64,000 nt of DNA from Alnus glutinosa (Eukaryota > Streptophyta > Magnoliopsida > Fagales > Betulaceae). Below, piece after piece: positions 47,556 through 60,080 of the stretch. The translations under genes and the position numbers were made by a program. Below the pieces are notes generated by a model, which searched no databases, was not told the DNA's origin, and worked only from the letters and a program-made list of their open reading frames with translations. The first letter of the stretch is position 1; every line of letters starts with the position of its first letter. The stretch lies in contig NC_084889.1 of assembly GCF_958979055.1 (NCBI RefSeq), forward strand, positions 4,666,761-4,730,760, read 5' to 3'.

Positions 47556-50107
47556 AAACATTACCTTCAATGTGCCAAGGAACCCTACAGCGTGCACAGT
47601 GGATAAGATCAAATACAGCACTGGGGAAGGGAAGTCTTTTGGTGCCCATAACTGATATTATGGCAGGAATTCCTCGTTCCAGCGCAAACTGTACTTGAGC
47701 CTCGTGTTCATCTTTGGGAGCAAATGACATCGAAAGAACATCTCTTTCAAAAAGAAAACCTCCAAAGCTAGCCACTCCACAGCCAACATCCAATATCACA
47801 CGGCTTCTTTTCCCCCATGCAATGGCAGGAAGAGACTGCATTGTCCATACAAATATCCATTTATGCATTATACTAGTCAGATAAGAAACAGAATCTCACC
47901 AACAGATCATGATTTGGAAACCAAAACACCAAACCAAAAGTGCAACCTAGCTGGACTTGGAGAACAAAGAGAAAGTTTGGAAGAAGAAAAAAAGGAATAT
48001 AAACATAAGTAAACTATGCTTGATGAATTTCAAAGAGGACTGAAATTTGATTATGTCAAGGTTTTATAAAGGGACGTCATATGACCAAATAACAGAGCAT
48101 CACATACATATTGAAAATGAAGCCGATGACAAGGACAAGTCGCAAGAATGGAAAATCGTGGGTGGAGGCCAGTGCATTTGATAGAACAACCAGAAGCTTC
48201 ATTCAGTCAGAAAATAAGGACAATTTAAAACTAAGACAATCCTGGTAAGTCCAACAGAAACCACAGAAGGATCTTCCTGTATGCTCACTACAAAGAAATC
48301 AAGTAAATCTAGGAGTGTTTTCACCTATCAGAAAAAGGAGAAAAAGAAGTATTATAGAAGGGTTTTATTTTCCCCCCTTTTTATTCATTCAGCTGAATTA
48401 ATACAGTTATAAGCACGATTCACAGTTCCCTTAGCAAACTTGGATATGCATAGAAATAAGAGATGCGCTCGTGAACACTCATGTATAGCGTACAACAAAA
48501 GATATATATAGCTCCAGGTCGTGTTTACAGCCTCATCTTGCCGTATTGAGCTAGCCAAGGGAAGGGGGGAAGAAGGACCTTCCCCAACCAGCACCCTATC
48601 TGAAAGCACCAAACTATTTACTTTAAGTACACAGGCCTGAGCTTAGAGAACTGAACCGTACTAGCATACAATCAGCAAGAAACAATTATTGGAGCTCTTG
48701 AAGAAATTTGTTTACACGTAAAATGCAAATAGCAATAGGTTCATATTTAGACCAAGACAGTAGCATTAGGATCCATTGACACAAGAACTAAGACAGTAGC
48801 ATGAGTATCAAGTACCTCATTCACGGTATATCACAATGCTTTCTACCTCCCTAATATTTTTTTATACACTTATATATGTACTAACATGAAATTAGATTTA
48901 ACAAATATGTGGTATATAAAGCTTGCAGCTGGAGCATAACATAAAAGTGACAAGGGCTCACTTTTTGAATGAAATCAATGTAATGAAGAGCGCCATTTAT
49001 GAACTGAGTTCCACCGCCAGGAAAAGAAAGATATTCACCAGTAACTTTAACCCAATTTTGGTGACCCTTAACCTCTGCAAGCTTGGTGTGGGGAACATTA
49101 TAATACCATATCTGCATCAGGCACCAGAAGAACAATTTTCAACATCAAGTAAAGTACAAGTAGTTTTTTATTGATGACTAGATGTGATATACCTTTTCCC
49201 TGCTCTTAGGCCACTTAACGGGGCTTCTATATCCTTCAGGTAGAGGAACAAGACACGTTGGAGCTTCATCGGGGCAGTGCCTCTCCCGATGTTCATAGTG
49301 CCCCATACCTGGAAGCTTTCTAATGGCTTGCCAATTGTCAAGGCAAGGGATGTAGTCAGGCCCAGCAGTTACATTACAAAGTTTCCAGCTGTAGCCACTT
49401 TGGTTCTTAGTTAATGAAGATTGTTGTGATTCCTTCTCATTCTGTGACTCCTTTGCTTGGGTTGACCAAGCCCCATCTTGAGTAGTAGTTTCATTCAAAA
49501 GTTCTGACTGAGCACCAGTAGGAAAAACCTCGTCTGAACCCTGATCATTTGCCTGGATTTCCATATTATTCTCAGCAGCATTGTTTTTTGAATGCTTATC
49601 CTGATTTTTCTCAATTATCTCCTCCAGAGTCTGACTTTGCACTTTATCTTCCTGTTTCGTTCCCTCTTGACTTTCCTTCGTCTCTGATTTTTTTTCATCC
49701 TCAACGGACTCAGATTTATTCTCACCCAATCTCTCCTCTGATTCTGTCTGCTCACTGTCAGAGCTCTCCTTTATAACCACTTCTTCCTCATTTTCATTCA
49801 TTGTATTCCCAGACTCCTTTTCGACTATGTTTTGGTCATTTCTGGTGTTGCCATCTCCATTTGTTGAATCCTCCAGCAAACCACCTGAAATGTCCTTAAA
49901 TTGCCTCAAATCTTTTTCAGTTACCATTTGTTTCACCTGCCTTACAGCCTCCTCAGAAGTTAAGTCTGAATTTTGAACCGGAACAATGGATGACATGAAA
50001 GTCCAAATCCCAACTAAACAAAATACAACAAACACCACAATAGATACGGTCGAACAGTAACTTGAAGACTTCCTCCCGTCAACTCGGGAATACTTTCCCT
50101 GAGCCAT
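42609..50107 (-). CDS. PMT24: Probable methyltransferase PMT24/PMT25-type (DUF248)
   Basis: Complete gene with exons (5' to 3') 50,107-49,193, 49,111-48,962, 47,835-47,565, 47,449-47,339, 47,234-47,060, 43,849-43,580, 43,137-42,943 and 42,837-42,609. All use GT-AG and join in frame to 771 residues, matching the roughly 770 residues known for Arabidopsis PMT24 and PMT25. It has a short cytosolic N-terminus, a type II membrane anchor (about 16-38), then a glutamate/serine-rich stem (about 60-235). The catalytic region has the SAM-binding motif [14 protein letters not shown] (exon 3), [29 protein letters not shown] (exon 4), and the second half [18 protein letters not shown] and [13 protein letters not shown]. 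The family (QUA2/TSD2 relatives) acts in the Golgi and is tied to pectin methyl-esterification. Intron 5 is 3.2 kb and holds nested transposons. The assignment to PMT24 and not PMT25 is not certain. Confidence 0.95.
43371..43545. mobile_element. Small MITE in PMT intron 6
   Basis: The left end CTCTGTTTGTTAATGC and the right-end inverse ATCTGTTTGTTAAAAC form short inverted repeats around a roughly 150 bp non-coding interior. It lies wholly in intron 6 (43,138-43,579 on the other strand). Confidence 0.55.
45131..46438. mobile_element. MITE family A copy split by a LINE, in PMT intron 5
   Basis: The left part (45,131-45,250: TGTTTGGCAAAC, CACTTCTCCCAAAAA, TATCACATCAATC) and right part (46,304-46,438: TTATTGCTATTCAAATAAAA, TATCACATCAATCAC, TTTACCAAACACAACC) are the two halves of one family A element, as seen by comparison with 23,146-23,413 in reverse. 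The LINE lies between them. Confidence 0.8.
45254..46303 (-). pseudogene. 5'-truncated LINE fragment nested in PMT intron 5
   Basis: Broken minus-strand frames encode the C-terminal end of an L1-type plant [34 protein letters not shown], a zf-RVT with WCCMCKK and [13 protein letters not shown], and a tail with [15 protein letters not shown]. An in-frame TGA replaces a tryptophan upstream of VGDGFH, and other breaks follow. It lies in the same orientation as the host gene. Imperfect flanking repeats (TCAATC plus T-rich sequence at about 45,238 and 46,305) look like a target duplication. Confidence 0.85.
46688..46735. repeat. (GA)n microsatellite in PMT intron 5
   Basis: About 20 GA units, near the 5' end of intron 5 on the gene strand. 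Confidence 0.95.
47511..47551. repeat. (GA)n microsatellite beside a splice donor
   Basis: About 20 GA units (CT on the gene strand). They begin about 12 bases after the exon 3 donor at 47,564 and fill over a third of the 115 bp intron 3 (47,450-47,564). Confidence 0.95.
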
Positions 50108-50128
50108 GTTTTCTAGGCGTAGATTTCC

Positions 50129-50973
50129 CTAATATATATGCTCCTGGGAGGGACAACAACAAAAAATCAGCAAACCCACAAAACGAACCTCCTGAAATTC
50201 AATTTCAACTAAACTCTTTGATTGTTTTGAAATCTCTAGTTCTTCATTTCTTTCTCCAAAATCCATTTTCTTAATTTGATAAGAATTTTTTTTCAATAGG
50301 CTAGAAAAACATATTTTGACGATTTTATTCCAACTAATTCATAGACCTGACTTACAAAAAAGACCAAGAACTTCTCAGCAGAAATTTGAAGAGTCCATTC
50401 AAATGTGAGTCAATACAAGATGTGTGGTTACCATTTAAAGAAAATACTGAAATCTCAGGGGGGAAACAAAAAAATTCACAGATTCGGTCCAAAAAATGAT
50501 AATATATTAACTAAAAAAAAAATATATATATTCCATAGGACGGGGCTCGAAACTTATATCGAAACAGTAAGAGAAAGAGGCATGTCAAACACGAAACTTC
50601 AAAGCAAAAAGCTTAGAGCTTAAACGAAAAAGAGGCAAAAAGCTTACAGCTTAAACGAAAAAGAGCAGCACCCATCAGTGTAAGAACAAACCTTTCAGTG
50701 TAGAAAAGACGAAACTTTCACCATCCAAGTTCAATATAACATCTCCAAATCAAAACTACAGAGCAAACAATAACTTCTGGAGTACAAACTGCAATAAGAA
50801 ACTTGAACTCATAAAAACGATCCCAGGCTCTACATTACACTCCAAACAGTGCTGCAAAATGAAAATTAACGAGTCCAAATACAACTATATCGGCTAGCCA
50901 AAAAATTTCAACTAGAAAATAATTTGATAAAATTATGAGGGGAGAGAGATAGAGAGTAGGATTTGGAGATTAC
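50129..50973 (-). other. Possible 5' UTR intron of the PMT gene
   Basis: On the gene strand AAAAAAGG/GTAATC at 50,973 could be a donor and ATATATATTAG/GG at 50,129 an acceptor, 21 bases before the ATG. The leader exon would then lie at about 50,974-51,130, upstream of which a TATA-like TTTATACTATATTA occurs near 51,200. This rests on splice-site appearance only. Confidence 0.4.
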
Positions 50974-51204
50974 CCTTTTTTCCTGAAGGTGATCTGAGTG
51001 AAAAAAATCATGGGTCTTGGGTCATTTTTATTGTTCTCTTCATGTGGAGACAATACAAAGATGGAATGAAAGCGTGAAGTAGACTTGCAAAGTAGAGAGA
51101 GCTGGAACTATTCAAAACGGCAGAGGGCTTCCCTTCATTACTAGAATATCAAGGAGATCTATAATTGCGGTGATTTTGCAGAAGGGAAATAGTAATATAG
51201 TATA

Positions 51205-52743
51205 AACAGGGAATATGGCTCTTTATTTTTATTATTATCTTCATTATAAAAGGGGAAGTGGAGGGTAAATGAGAGATTTGGTTAATCTTTCTTGTATTTG
51301 CAAAAGGAAGGAAAATTGAGGAGATACATACATGGAGTCATGGAGGGGTAAATAATAATTAGTATGGAAAACTTTACTTAACTTGAATCAATTTTCGTCA
51401 CTTTTATAATATCACTTTTTTAATGTTTAGAAATTTTAATTTAATATATTTAATTTTGAGAAGTTAAATCGTAACGAAGGCCTTGAAAAATTTTAAAATA
51501 CCAATGTTTTTTTTTTAAAGAAATAATAATTAAGATAATTTTATAGATTTTATAGGAATATAAAGTCATTTTACTCATTTACAGTTTGATTTAACCTCAA
51601 ATCTTTGACGGGATGGACAACGTTATAAACTTTTAAAGTTTGATATACTTAATTAAAAAAATAATAATAATGATAAAAAAAATAAATAAATAAATAAAGT
51701 TGAACTTTAAAAAGAAAGATTGATAAAAATTAGGGGTTAAATAAAGTTTTCAAAAATATTTATTATTTGTGATTGAAAGGAAAAATGGAAGGGTAAATGT
51801 GAGATATATGGGGTTACCCATTCCTGGATCATTTTGGACGACAGATGATGGGCTTTTGCTGGACTCAAAGAGGATGACTTTGACAGGAGTACCGCTTCTT
51901 AATTCTCAGCAGGTTTATGAGCAAAGCTGTAACCAATTGGACAACGACAGTAACATGACTCCATCACTTGCTGATCACACTAGCTGGAAGGAACATACTT
52001 GGATAAAAAGAAATTAAATAAAAAATTAAGGAAAAATTAAATTCAATCCTTAGCCCTTTATATGATTTCAATTTAGTATCTAGATTTTTAATTTCAATAA
52101 TTAGGTCTTTAAAATTTTATGTGATTTCAAATAGGTTTCTCTATTTACTTACTGTCCAATTAACTAACGATACCCTAAATCAAACCAATTAATTAAAAAT
52201 GCTATACATAATGCCTTTGTTTAGGGTATGTTTACAATTTAAAGTATTGTGTCGTTTGGCACGTACATTTGGCACATGAAAAGTCAAATAAGAGTCGCAT
52301 GGTATTAATTGATTGGTCTAATATGACATAATATTATTTAATTAGATAATAAGTTAATAGAATGACTTATTTGAAATGAGAGAAAAATTGAAGTGACATA
52401 ATTGTTAAAATTGAAAACTTAAGGACGCATGAAAACCTAATCACTAAATTTGATTTTTTCCAAAAATCTAGGGCTCATTTGGGTATGTAATTTATTGTAT
52501 TATATTTTACTATTCTTTATTAAAAAATGTTAGAGCTCCTTCTAGTGTCCTTCTGACATGGCACCCTATTTTTTATAATAATAATAATAAAATAAATTAC
52601 AGCTTGATTTTTCTTTACTGTTTTTATTAAAAAAAAAACGAAAAAAAAAAAGTGTGATTTTAGCATAGAAGGACCTAAGACAGACATTAGAATGAGCTTT
52701 AACATTTTTCTTCTTTATTATATTCAAAATTGTGAATACCGAA

Positions 52744-52780
<37 letters not shown>

Positions 52781-53819
52781 AAATTATGTTCGGATGGTTT
52801 AAAGAACTTTGGACAAAATTTTTTTTTTAAAAAAAAAAAGAAAAATGAATAAAACTTAAGTAGAATTTTAATTCAAAAAAAAAAAATCTAAACATGTTTT
52901 TGAAAAATAATAAAATATAATTAAAAAAACAAGTGTTATCCAAACATTAACATGCCCTAAGGTATCCAAATTTAATGCCATTTGGATGTAGCAAACTTGA
53001 TCTAAATCTGAACTCCTTCCATGGAATTATTATTAATGCCAAATGGCATCAAAGGAAGCATGGGAGTAGAGAAGTAGGCGTCCCCACACATTAATCGCTC
53101 CCCACCAAACCGCCGTAAAATGCGATGGGGATGTTTTCATGCACCGACGCACACAAAACTCTTTCTCTCTCTTTCCTACCAAAAGTTGCTTTTGGGCCAA
53201 ATTGGCCAATCAATGGTGACATGGGCATCGGGCACCACCTAAGGCCTTGCATCCAAAAAAAGTAGGCCCAAAAGTGATTATAGCATACTCCTTTATTGTA
53301 ACTTGCATGCCTGCCATCCTTTCCGAATCTTTTAAAGCTAGTAATTCTTTACATAATACGCGAGGTCAGTATAAAGATAATATGAAATTAAAAGATTAGG
53401 ATTGAGTCAAATTAAGTTGAATTGATTGGACATATTAATATACGGGTCAAATTCGTGTCAATCTACTTAACTTGTATTTAATGCCTTTAACTTGAATAAC
53501 TAATTTAGATTTTTGTCCTTAAAAAAATCAAAACTTTAAAGTCTCATTTGATCTGTGAAATTATTATTCTATTGAAATAGAAAAAATTTATCATTATTGG
53601 GAATAATTATTTTGCAGTAAGCTGCCTCATGCAAATCTCTTGGTGGTCGTCCTTGGAGATCTCCACAGGGGTTTGAAGCTTCGGCTGAGCTTTGAAGAAC
53701 TTAAAACACCTTTTCTTGGACATTCATGTGCTTCCCTCTCATGCCAGTTGTTTTGGTTAAAAAGTTTGATATCATTACTTAAATGGATCATGCTTGGATA
53801 ATCCATATGATCATATACA
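51205..53819. other. Intergenic sequence, mostly AT-rich
   Basis: No supported gene. A segment of more balanced composition at 51,775-52,017 has an 82-codon frame without a recognisable domain. A (TA)n run is at 52,747-52,779. About 52,020-52,470 resembles a common plant MITE-like repeat (TTAAATTCAATCCTTAGCCC onwards). Confidence 0.45.
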
Positions 53820-54430
53820 GTGGCAGAGCTAATAAAGAGCTTGGGGCTTGGCCCTCCCCTAAGCCATAAGGTTCTCCTAAACAATAAAAAAATAAGAATT
53901 AAAATTTTATCCGTATTTTTTTTATTTTTTCTAATTACGACCCCTTCATTTTTATTTTTATTTTATAATTTGGCACCCCCAAATTGGAGATGCCGGTTCC
54001 GCCCTGCCTATACCCATACCGGTAAACCGATATGATACAAACCCGGCCATGGATCCGAATTGTAACCTTTACTGCATCCCCTCAATTTTGTCAATGACTT
54101 GATGGGCTAGGTTATAGACCTATTTACTATATGTATCAGTGACATTTAATGGACCTTCAAACTTCAAAGAGAGACAAATAAAGTTAGATCAGCCAAATCA
54201 CCTTAGTGGACCTTCTAAGTAGGGTTGCTATTGGGCTTAAGACTTTTCTTTCGGCCCTTTGAAAGCAGACAGGGACTTGGGTTGCATGGCTCCCCCGACC
54301 TTTATCTTTAATTTCCATCCTTAAAAGTAATTAATCGCTTTAGTATGGAAACAACATAAAAAATAAAATAAACTAAACTAAAGTAAAACTAAAAAGAAAA
54401 AGAGAAGGGGGGGGGGGGGGGGGGGGGGGG
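53820..54430. other. Intergenic sequence ending in a poly(G) run
   Basis: A repeat-like segment at 53,820-54,010 (GGGGCTTGGCCCTCCCC with an AT-rich middle and GGCACCCCCAAATTGG) resembles transposon end sequence, but I cannot name it. A G24 run is at 54,407-54,430. No gene seen. Confidence 0.45.
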
Positions 54431-54835
54431 TAAAACGACGGAAATTTCTTGTCGGGTAAGTTGTGACCCGCAAAAAAGGTGTAATAATTTAGGCACTGTT
54501 TCGAAGAGAGACTCGGTGAAATAGACATGTCTATGAAGATGTAGACTACCTACACCTGGATAAAATGACCCTATGAAGCTTCACTGTTTCCTGGGATTGG
54601 CTTTGGGCCTTTCCTACGCAGCTTAGGTGGAGGGTGAAGAAGGCCTCATTCCGGGGGGGCCCGAGCCGTCAGTGAGATACCACTCTAAAAGAGTTAGAAT
54701 TCTAACCTTGTGTCAAGACCTATGGGCAAAGGGACAGTCTCAGGTAGACAGTTTCTATGAGGCATAGGCCTCTCAAAAGGTAATGGAAGCATGTAAAAGT
54801 TTCCTCGGGCCAGACGGAGATTGGCCCTCGAGTGC
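54431..54835 (+). pseudogene. Nuclear copy of organellar (plastid-like) 23S rRNA fragment
   Basis: About 405 bp are recognisable as bacterial-type 23S rRNA domain IV-V: TTGTCGGGTAAGTT, GTGAAATAGACATGTCT, CTATGAAGCTTCACTGTT, GGGATTGGCTTTGGGCC, GGGGGGGCCCGAGCC, CAGTCTCAGGTAGACAGTTT and ACGGAGATTGGCCCTCGAG. From memory of the family it fits plastid better than mitochondrial rRNA. A piece near the start (after AAACGACGG) is missing compared with the usual gene, and many C-to-T and G-to-A changes are present, so it is a decayed nuclear insert and not a working gene. Confidence 0.88.
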
Positions 54836-55661
54836 CTAAATTCAATACTCTTTATGTCGGCAATTACCTCTTATCCCAAAAATGATAATGGGTTGGCTTT
54901 TGAGCATCAGGTTGGCCGTTGGCCACTAGGTCTATAATAAATCATCATGAAAAAAAAAAAAAAAAGAAGGTTCAAGTGCACGAACATACGAAACACAAAA
55001 CGATTGTATATTTACTTTATTTAATAAGTTAGCAAGGATACTTAATGAAATTCACAATGAGTCCTTCTACTCAAATGATTTTTTGGACTAAGAAATAATT
55101 CCTTAAAAAAAAAAAAAAAAGAGAGGGAAGAAATGAGGAATTATATCAAATACCTCTCGAACTTTTACTCAAATTCGATTTTCAAACCCCAATTTTCAAT
55201 TTTTGGATTTTAAGACATGAACTTTGTGTCAATTCCAATATAAAACTTTCAACTACTTTTCCAATAAATCAATAATAGAGATAATGTGAAACTATAGTTA
55301 CATCCCTAATATGGAAAACAATTAAAAAAAAAAAAAAACATATCATGTAATTTCTGAGTAGAAGGATCTTCATACAGATAGAAGAATCCGGTCCGCGCAT
55401 GGACGTGATATGAGCAGAATCCGGGCAAGGACAATAGAGTATAGACCCAACAAGAGCCACGTAGACACGTTATCCACAACTTATCAAAAAATTGAAGCAT
55501 TTGGTCATGACGTGTCACCAACAATTAGCTCCACCACCAATCCAACTTCTTTCAATTTTGAAATAAAGAAAAGAAGAATGTGTGGAGGGAATGATTTGAC
55601 AGAGATTTTGACTGTGGGGCATGCAAACCTAAACTATGAACTACAATTCTCCACACAATTG

Positions 55662-55704
<43 letters not shown>

Positions 55705-55777
55705 AGATGAGCTTGAGAGAAGACAATGGTAGGGGGTGAAAGATGAAGAGGAGGGTTATGTTATATATGCATCTTCC
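54836..55777. other. Intergenic sequence and SGRL upstream region
   Basis: No gene at 54,836-55,400; a poly(A) run is at about 54,951-54,965. The last few hundred bases are the probable promoter and 5' UTR of SGRL, including a (CT)n tract. Confidence 0.5.
55663..55699 (+). repeat. (CT)n tract upstream of SGRL
   Basis: About 18 CT units ending 78 bp before the SGRL start codon, probably in its 5' UTR or core promoter. Such pyrimidine tracts are common there in plant genes. Confidence 0.9.
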
Positions 55778-58488
55778 ATGGCCAGCCATTGCGCTTACTG
55801 TGCTTTCTCACTATCACCACAGAGGGATTTCGTCAACAAAACCAAGTTAAAGCCATCAGCAAGATCCAAACCTGTACTTCTTTCTTCTATAAGCAGCACC
55901 AGAGCCTCCTACAACACTCTGGTCTCTGAGGTGCTCTTCTCTTTCCCATCTCTATGTTAACATGTAATGTACCTTATATATATGATGCCATTAAAGGGAG
56001 ACACTTTAGATGAGGGGTTTATGGATCATGGAAGCTATAGATACTCGCATTTTGATATTAGTGAGCACTTTTTAAGTCTGCGAAATCATCATATATATAC
56101 CCAAATTTTCCTATTTGTTTATATGGAAGAAAGGAAAATTGTAATTAATTTCAAATTTACGTTGTCATATGTAATGGGTAATATGACCATCCTTGGATTG
56201 GTGCATATCGCTTGAAGGCATTTCAGAATTGGGGTCTTAGACACTTCTTACTTGTTTGAAGTCAGTTTGTGCAGGACAATATCTTTTACTGCTGTCATAG
56301 ATATGTGTTTAGTCCCCTGAACAATATTTTGCTATGAGACTAATGGGAAAGTTTTAGTCCAAATGTTGAAATTAACACGGAAGCTAATATGTGTAGTTAG
56401 TACGTGCATGGTTCTTAATTATGATTCTCTCAGATTTCTAGTTTCAACCCACTTTCAAATTTTAGTATGCCCTTCTGTAGATATATCTCCCAATTATGCT
56501 TATAGCCTCAGTAATATTGTATTCATGCAATAGAAAGGTAGGGAGAGGAGTGATGTTCTCGATCTGGATTAAGTGGGTTTAATGAAGACAAATATCATAT
56601 TTATTGTTGTATCTGATCCAGCTTCAGATCCCTTCATTTTGCATACACTAGAGAAAAGCTTAATAGTTTTAACATGAGCAAATGTCTCTGAATACTCAGG
56701 TTGGATTTTCTGTTCCAAAACTAACATTACTTATTTGCAGCAGCTCAAACACAACATGGTTAAGACCATTTTGCAACAGTTATCATTGGTATTCTTTATT
56801 GCCTAATTAGGTGGCATATTCTTGATGCTAGGCTGTCAGACTTTTGGGTCCTCCAGCAAGATTCGAAGCTTCAAAGCTGAAAGTGGTTTTCATGGAAGAA
56901 CAGTTGGCCAAGTATTCAGGAATTATTCCAAGAACCTACATCCTATCCCACTGTGACTTCACAGCTAACTTAACCTTGACTATCTCTAATGTCATCAACC
57001 TTGATCAGGTATACTTTCTTATTATGTACTAATCACCTGATGTCTAAAACTGAAAAATAGGCAAACAAGTACACATATAATTTTGTTTGTCCAATTGTTC
57101 GTCTCAGTTAAATGGGTGGTACAACAAGGATGATGTAGTTGCAGAATGGAAGAAAGTGAAAGATGAAATGTGTCTCCATGTCCATTGCTATGTTAGTGGC
57201 CCTAATCCCCTGCTTGACCTGGCAGCAGAGTTTAGATATCACATATTCTCGAAAGAATTGCCTTTGGTAAGTTTGAATTCTCTACTTTTTTTACCTGCAA
57301 TATCCCATTTGAAGTTGAAGGGACTTAGATTAAATAGGACACATCAATTAGTCGCGTTTGACATGGATGGGAATCCACAGCAATTAACTGCACCAATTGC
57401 CCTATCCACAGCAATTTGTGCAACTAATTGTTGTGGATCGCAATCTGTTTGACATGACAACCAAATGAGAGGCAAGTGTAATGGAACTCTGGCTGAGCTA
57501 ATATGCCTTGCTACTGTAAGTTAATAAAAATGTAATGTATGCCTATCATGTATCCAACAATTATGTTTTATGTTAAAATTCTCCTTTCCACTGAAAAGAA
57601 GATTGGCACAGAAACCATCTGTCCTTTGCACAACACTAACTCATCATCTTCATCATTATAGGCCTTGCTGAAATGCATATCTTTCCCCCTTTCTGTCTCC
57701 CCATGCATCCATGCTATATAAAAACATTGTCAAAAATGTTTTGCTAGTTGGCTGAATGAACTTTGTATGGCTATGATCTTCGTCTTGATGGAAGGCAGGT
57801 GCTTAAAGCTGTGCTGCATGGAGATTCAGTACTTTTCAGAGAGCATCCTGAGCTACTGGATGCTTTAGTTAGGGTATATTTCCATTCCAGTTCGCCCAAG
57901 TACAATCGGACTGAATGTTGGGGACCTCTCAAGAATGCTGCAGAGGTAAAATCACTCATCACAAATTGTACTCAATTTCGTCATGTTGGTTACCTTGTCT
58001 TTCAAGATTATTCCAAAAGTTTAAGCTTCAACGGATAAGAAATGATATATTTAATTATTTAAATTAATAACCTAACACTCCCTTCACGTGTTTAACTATA
58101 AATGAAAGGTAATTGTTGATACTGCGTCAAATCATCACTTTTTTTAAAAACTTAACCTAATAGAAAATGATGAATTTAATTATTTAAATTAATATTTTAA
58201 CAACATTCAATCTCGTCTTAAAAATACTCTAAAGGTGTAATAGAAATGTCAATATTCAATAATGAACACTTTATTTGAAATCTAGTAGGATTGTTTGAAA
58301 TTAATACTTGAAATATAATTTGAGAACAGAGTGAAGTGTCGTATTATTTAACTTTTTAGTGATTACTTTCCCAGGGAAAACAAGGGGAACATATCCAAGG
58401 TTTATTAAGTGCAAGGGAAGATGGTTTGAGGGAAAAGTGGGGACGCCCAAAATCCATCTTCCAAGCCCTGTTTGCTTTCCTTCTTTGA
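55778..58488 (+). CDS. SGRL: STAY-GREEN-LIKE (SGRL) magnesium dechelatase
   Basis: Complete gene with exons 55,778-55,930, 56,832-57,008, 57,108-57,266, 57,799-57,945 and 58,375-58,488. All are phase 0 with GT-AG introns and give 249 residues. The N-terminus is serine/threonine-rich and basic, like a plastid transit peptide. The conserved stay-green core follows: ARLLGPP-like VRLLGPPARF, YILSHCDFTANLTLTIS, GWYNKDDVVAEWKKVKDEM, LHVHCYVSGPNPLLDLAAEF, and the region after VLKAVLHGDSVLF ending KYNRTECWGPL. SGR proteins remove magnesium from chlorophyll a in the chloroplast; SGRL prefers chlorophyllide a. It is SGRL and not SGR because the C-terminus (ending KSIFQALFAFLL) is short and lacks the cysteine-rich motif of SGR. 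The upstream frame has no earlier ATG. Confidence 0.95.
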
Positions 58489-59392
58489 AAGTGGAACTTA
58501 AGAGGCAATTTAACCTCAAAGGGTTTTTGGATCTTCATGCCACAAGGACTGAAATTAATGTTTTGGTGGCTGAGCCAAAAGCAGGATACATCATATTCTT
58601 AACCTCTTTGGGAAAAGACAAAGGCCAAGCTCATCTTACATGAAGAGTGTGGGTTCAATTGATTCTTTTACAATTAATACATGTTCAATCAGAAATATTG
58701 ACACATTATTCTTGTGTAACTGAGACCATTTTTTATTTTTATTTTTTCATTTGATAAATCAGAAAATGGCTGATGTCTTTATTTCTATGTATGTATTTTA
58801 TTCTATCTCAAAGCAGTTCAATGGGTATTTAATAGTTAAGCAGGAAAATTGTACAAATTAAAAGTTTGAAGCTAGATACATGGCAAATCGAGTGGTCCTG
58901 GATTCGCATGAGCAACAGTGCTATCTTTTGGACTTAAGAAGAACGATCAAAATGATTAAAGAATTGGGCATGTTATATATATATATATAGGCTTAAAATT
59001 AGGTTGGACCAGTATCAAAATTAGGCTTTAAGCCTTTATCTCTTCATTAATTTATACTTTGGCCTTCCAAATGAAAAAATTTTATTCAATCCCTGCGAAT
59101 GAGCCAGGGAAGGGTATTGTGCCCCTATATATATATAAAACTTAATAAAGAAAAATAAAATTAAAAATTGAAAATCAAGGAGGGCCATAGCCCCCCTTGG
59201 CCCTTGGTGTATATGTAGTTCCGTCCTTCTCATTTTATTTTTTTTTTTATTATTTTTTTGGATGAATAAACCGTCATTCTTATTCATTCAGATAGTACAC
59301 AATATTTACATAAAGTGATATACAAGGAGTCTGGTAATTTCTTTGCGGTTATATGTAAGTAACACATAACGTGCAAAGCAGCAAAAAGCTAA

Positions 59393-59442
<50 letters not shown>

Positions 59443-60080
59443 GACACACACACGCATAACATTATCAATATATATATCAAAGGGCCGTCCTGTTCCTTTT
59501 CTTCTTCTTTTTTATAATATTTTGGACGAATATATATAGGGGTCCTATACTCCTATTCCAATGTCAGAGGTGTGAAACTAATTAAGGTAATGCTATGGAG
59601 CTAGCTAGCTGTACATAATGACATACTAACATATTCTAGCTAATTTGAGAGTCACATAAAATCGTGCAGGAAAGTGATCCTTACCCAACACAATTTATAC
59701 AATATTTACGCAACACGTACACTCACACGAGATAGGACCCCTGTGATAAATATCATTTCCCAATCATATATACATACTCTTGCGGATAAAACCTCACCTC
59801 ACCTCACCTCACCAGAAGGTACGGAATTGCTTGTTTGGACAACAAAAAGTGGCGATCGACTTTGGCACCATTTTGCACTAGCTATTTTAGTTTGTAGGAA
59901 AGGAAACTGCATGAAGGTGGCACGAAGGTTCCTAGCTCCTCTCTCCCAACAATAACATATTGCAATATTACTGATCATCACTACGTACGTCTCATGCAAA
60001 CTCTACCAACAATATGCACTATATATATAGTTGGGCATCATTGTTGTTTTTGGCTCACATCAAGTGGACTAGCTAGGAAG
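58489..60080. other. Intergenic sequence, no gene seen
   Basis: Contains (CT)n and (TA)n runs at about 59,400-59,442, a CTCAC pentanucleotide array at about 59,790-59,813, and a transposon-like segment at about 59,020-59,230 (GGGCCATAGCCCCCCTTGG). No domain-bearing frame. Confidence 0.45.
60019..60030 (+). promoter_or_regulatory. TATA-like motif upstream of a small ORF
   Basis: CTATATATATAG lies 51 bp before the ATG at 60,081, a workable distance for a very short leader. Many TA runs occur nearby, so this may be chance. Confidence 0.3.

Noticed and set aside
53627..53884. 85-codon minus-strand frame MFRRTLWLRGG...
   Set aside because: Overlaps transposon-like sequence and shows no recognisable family.
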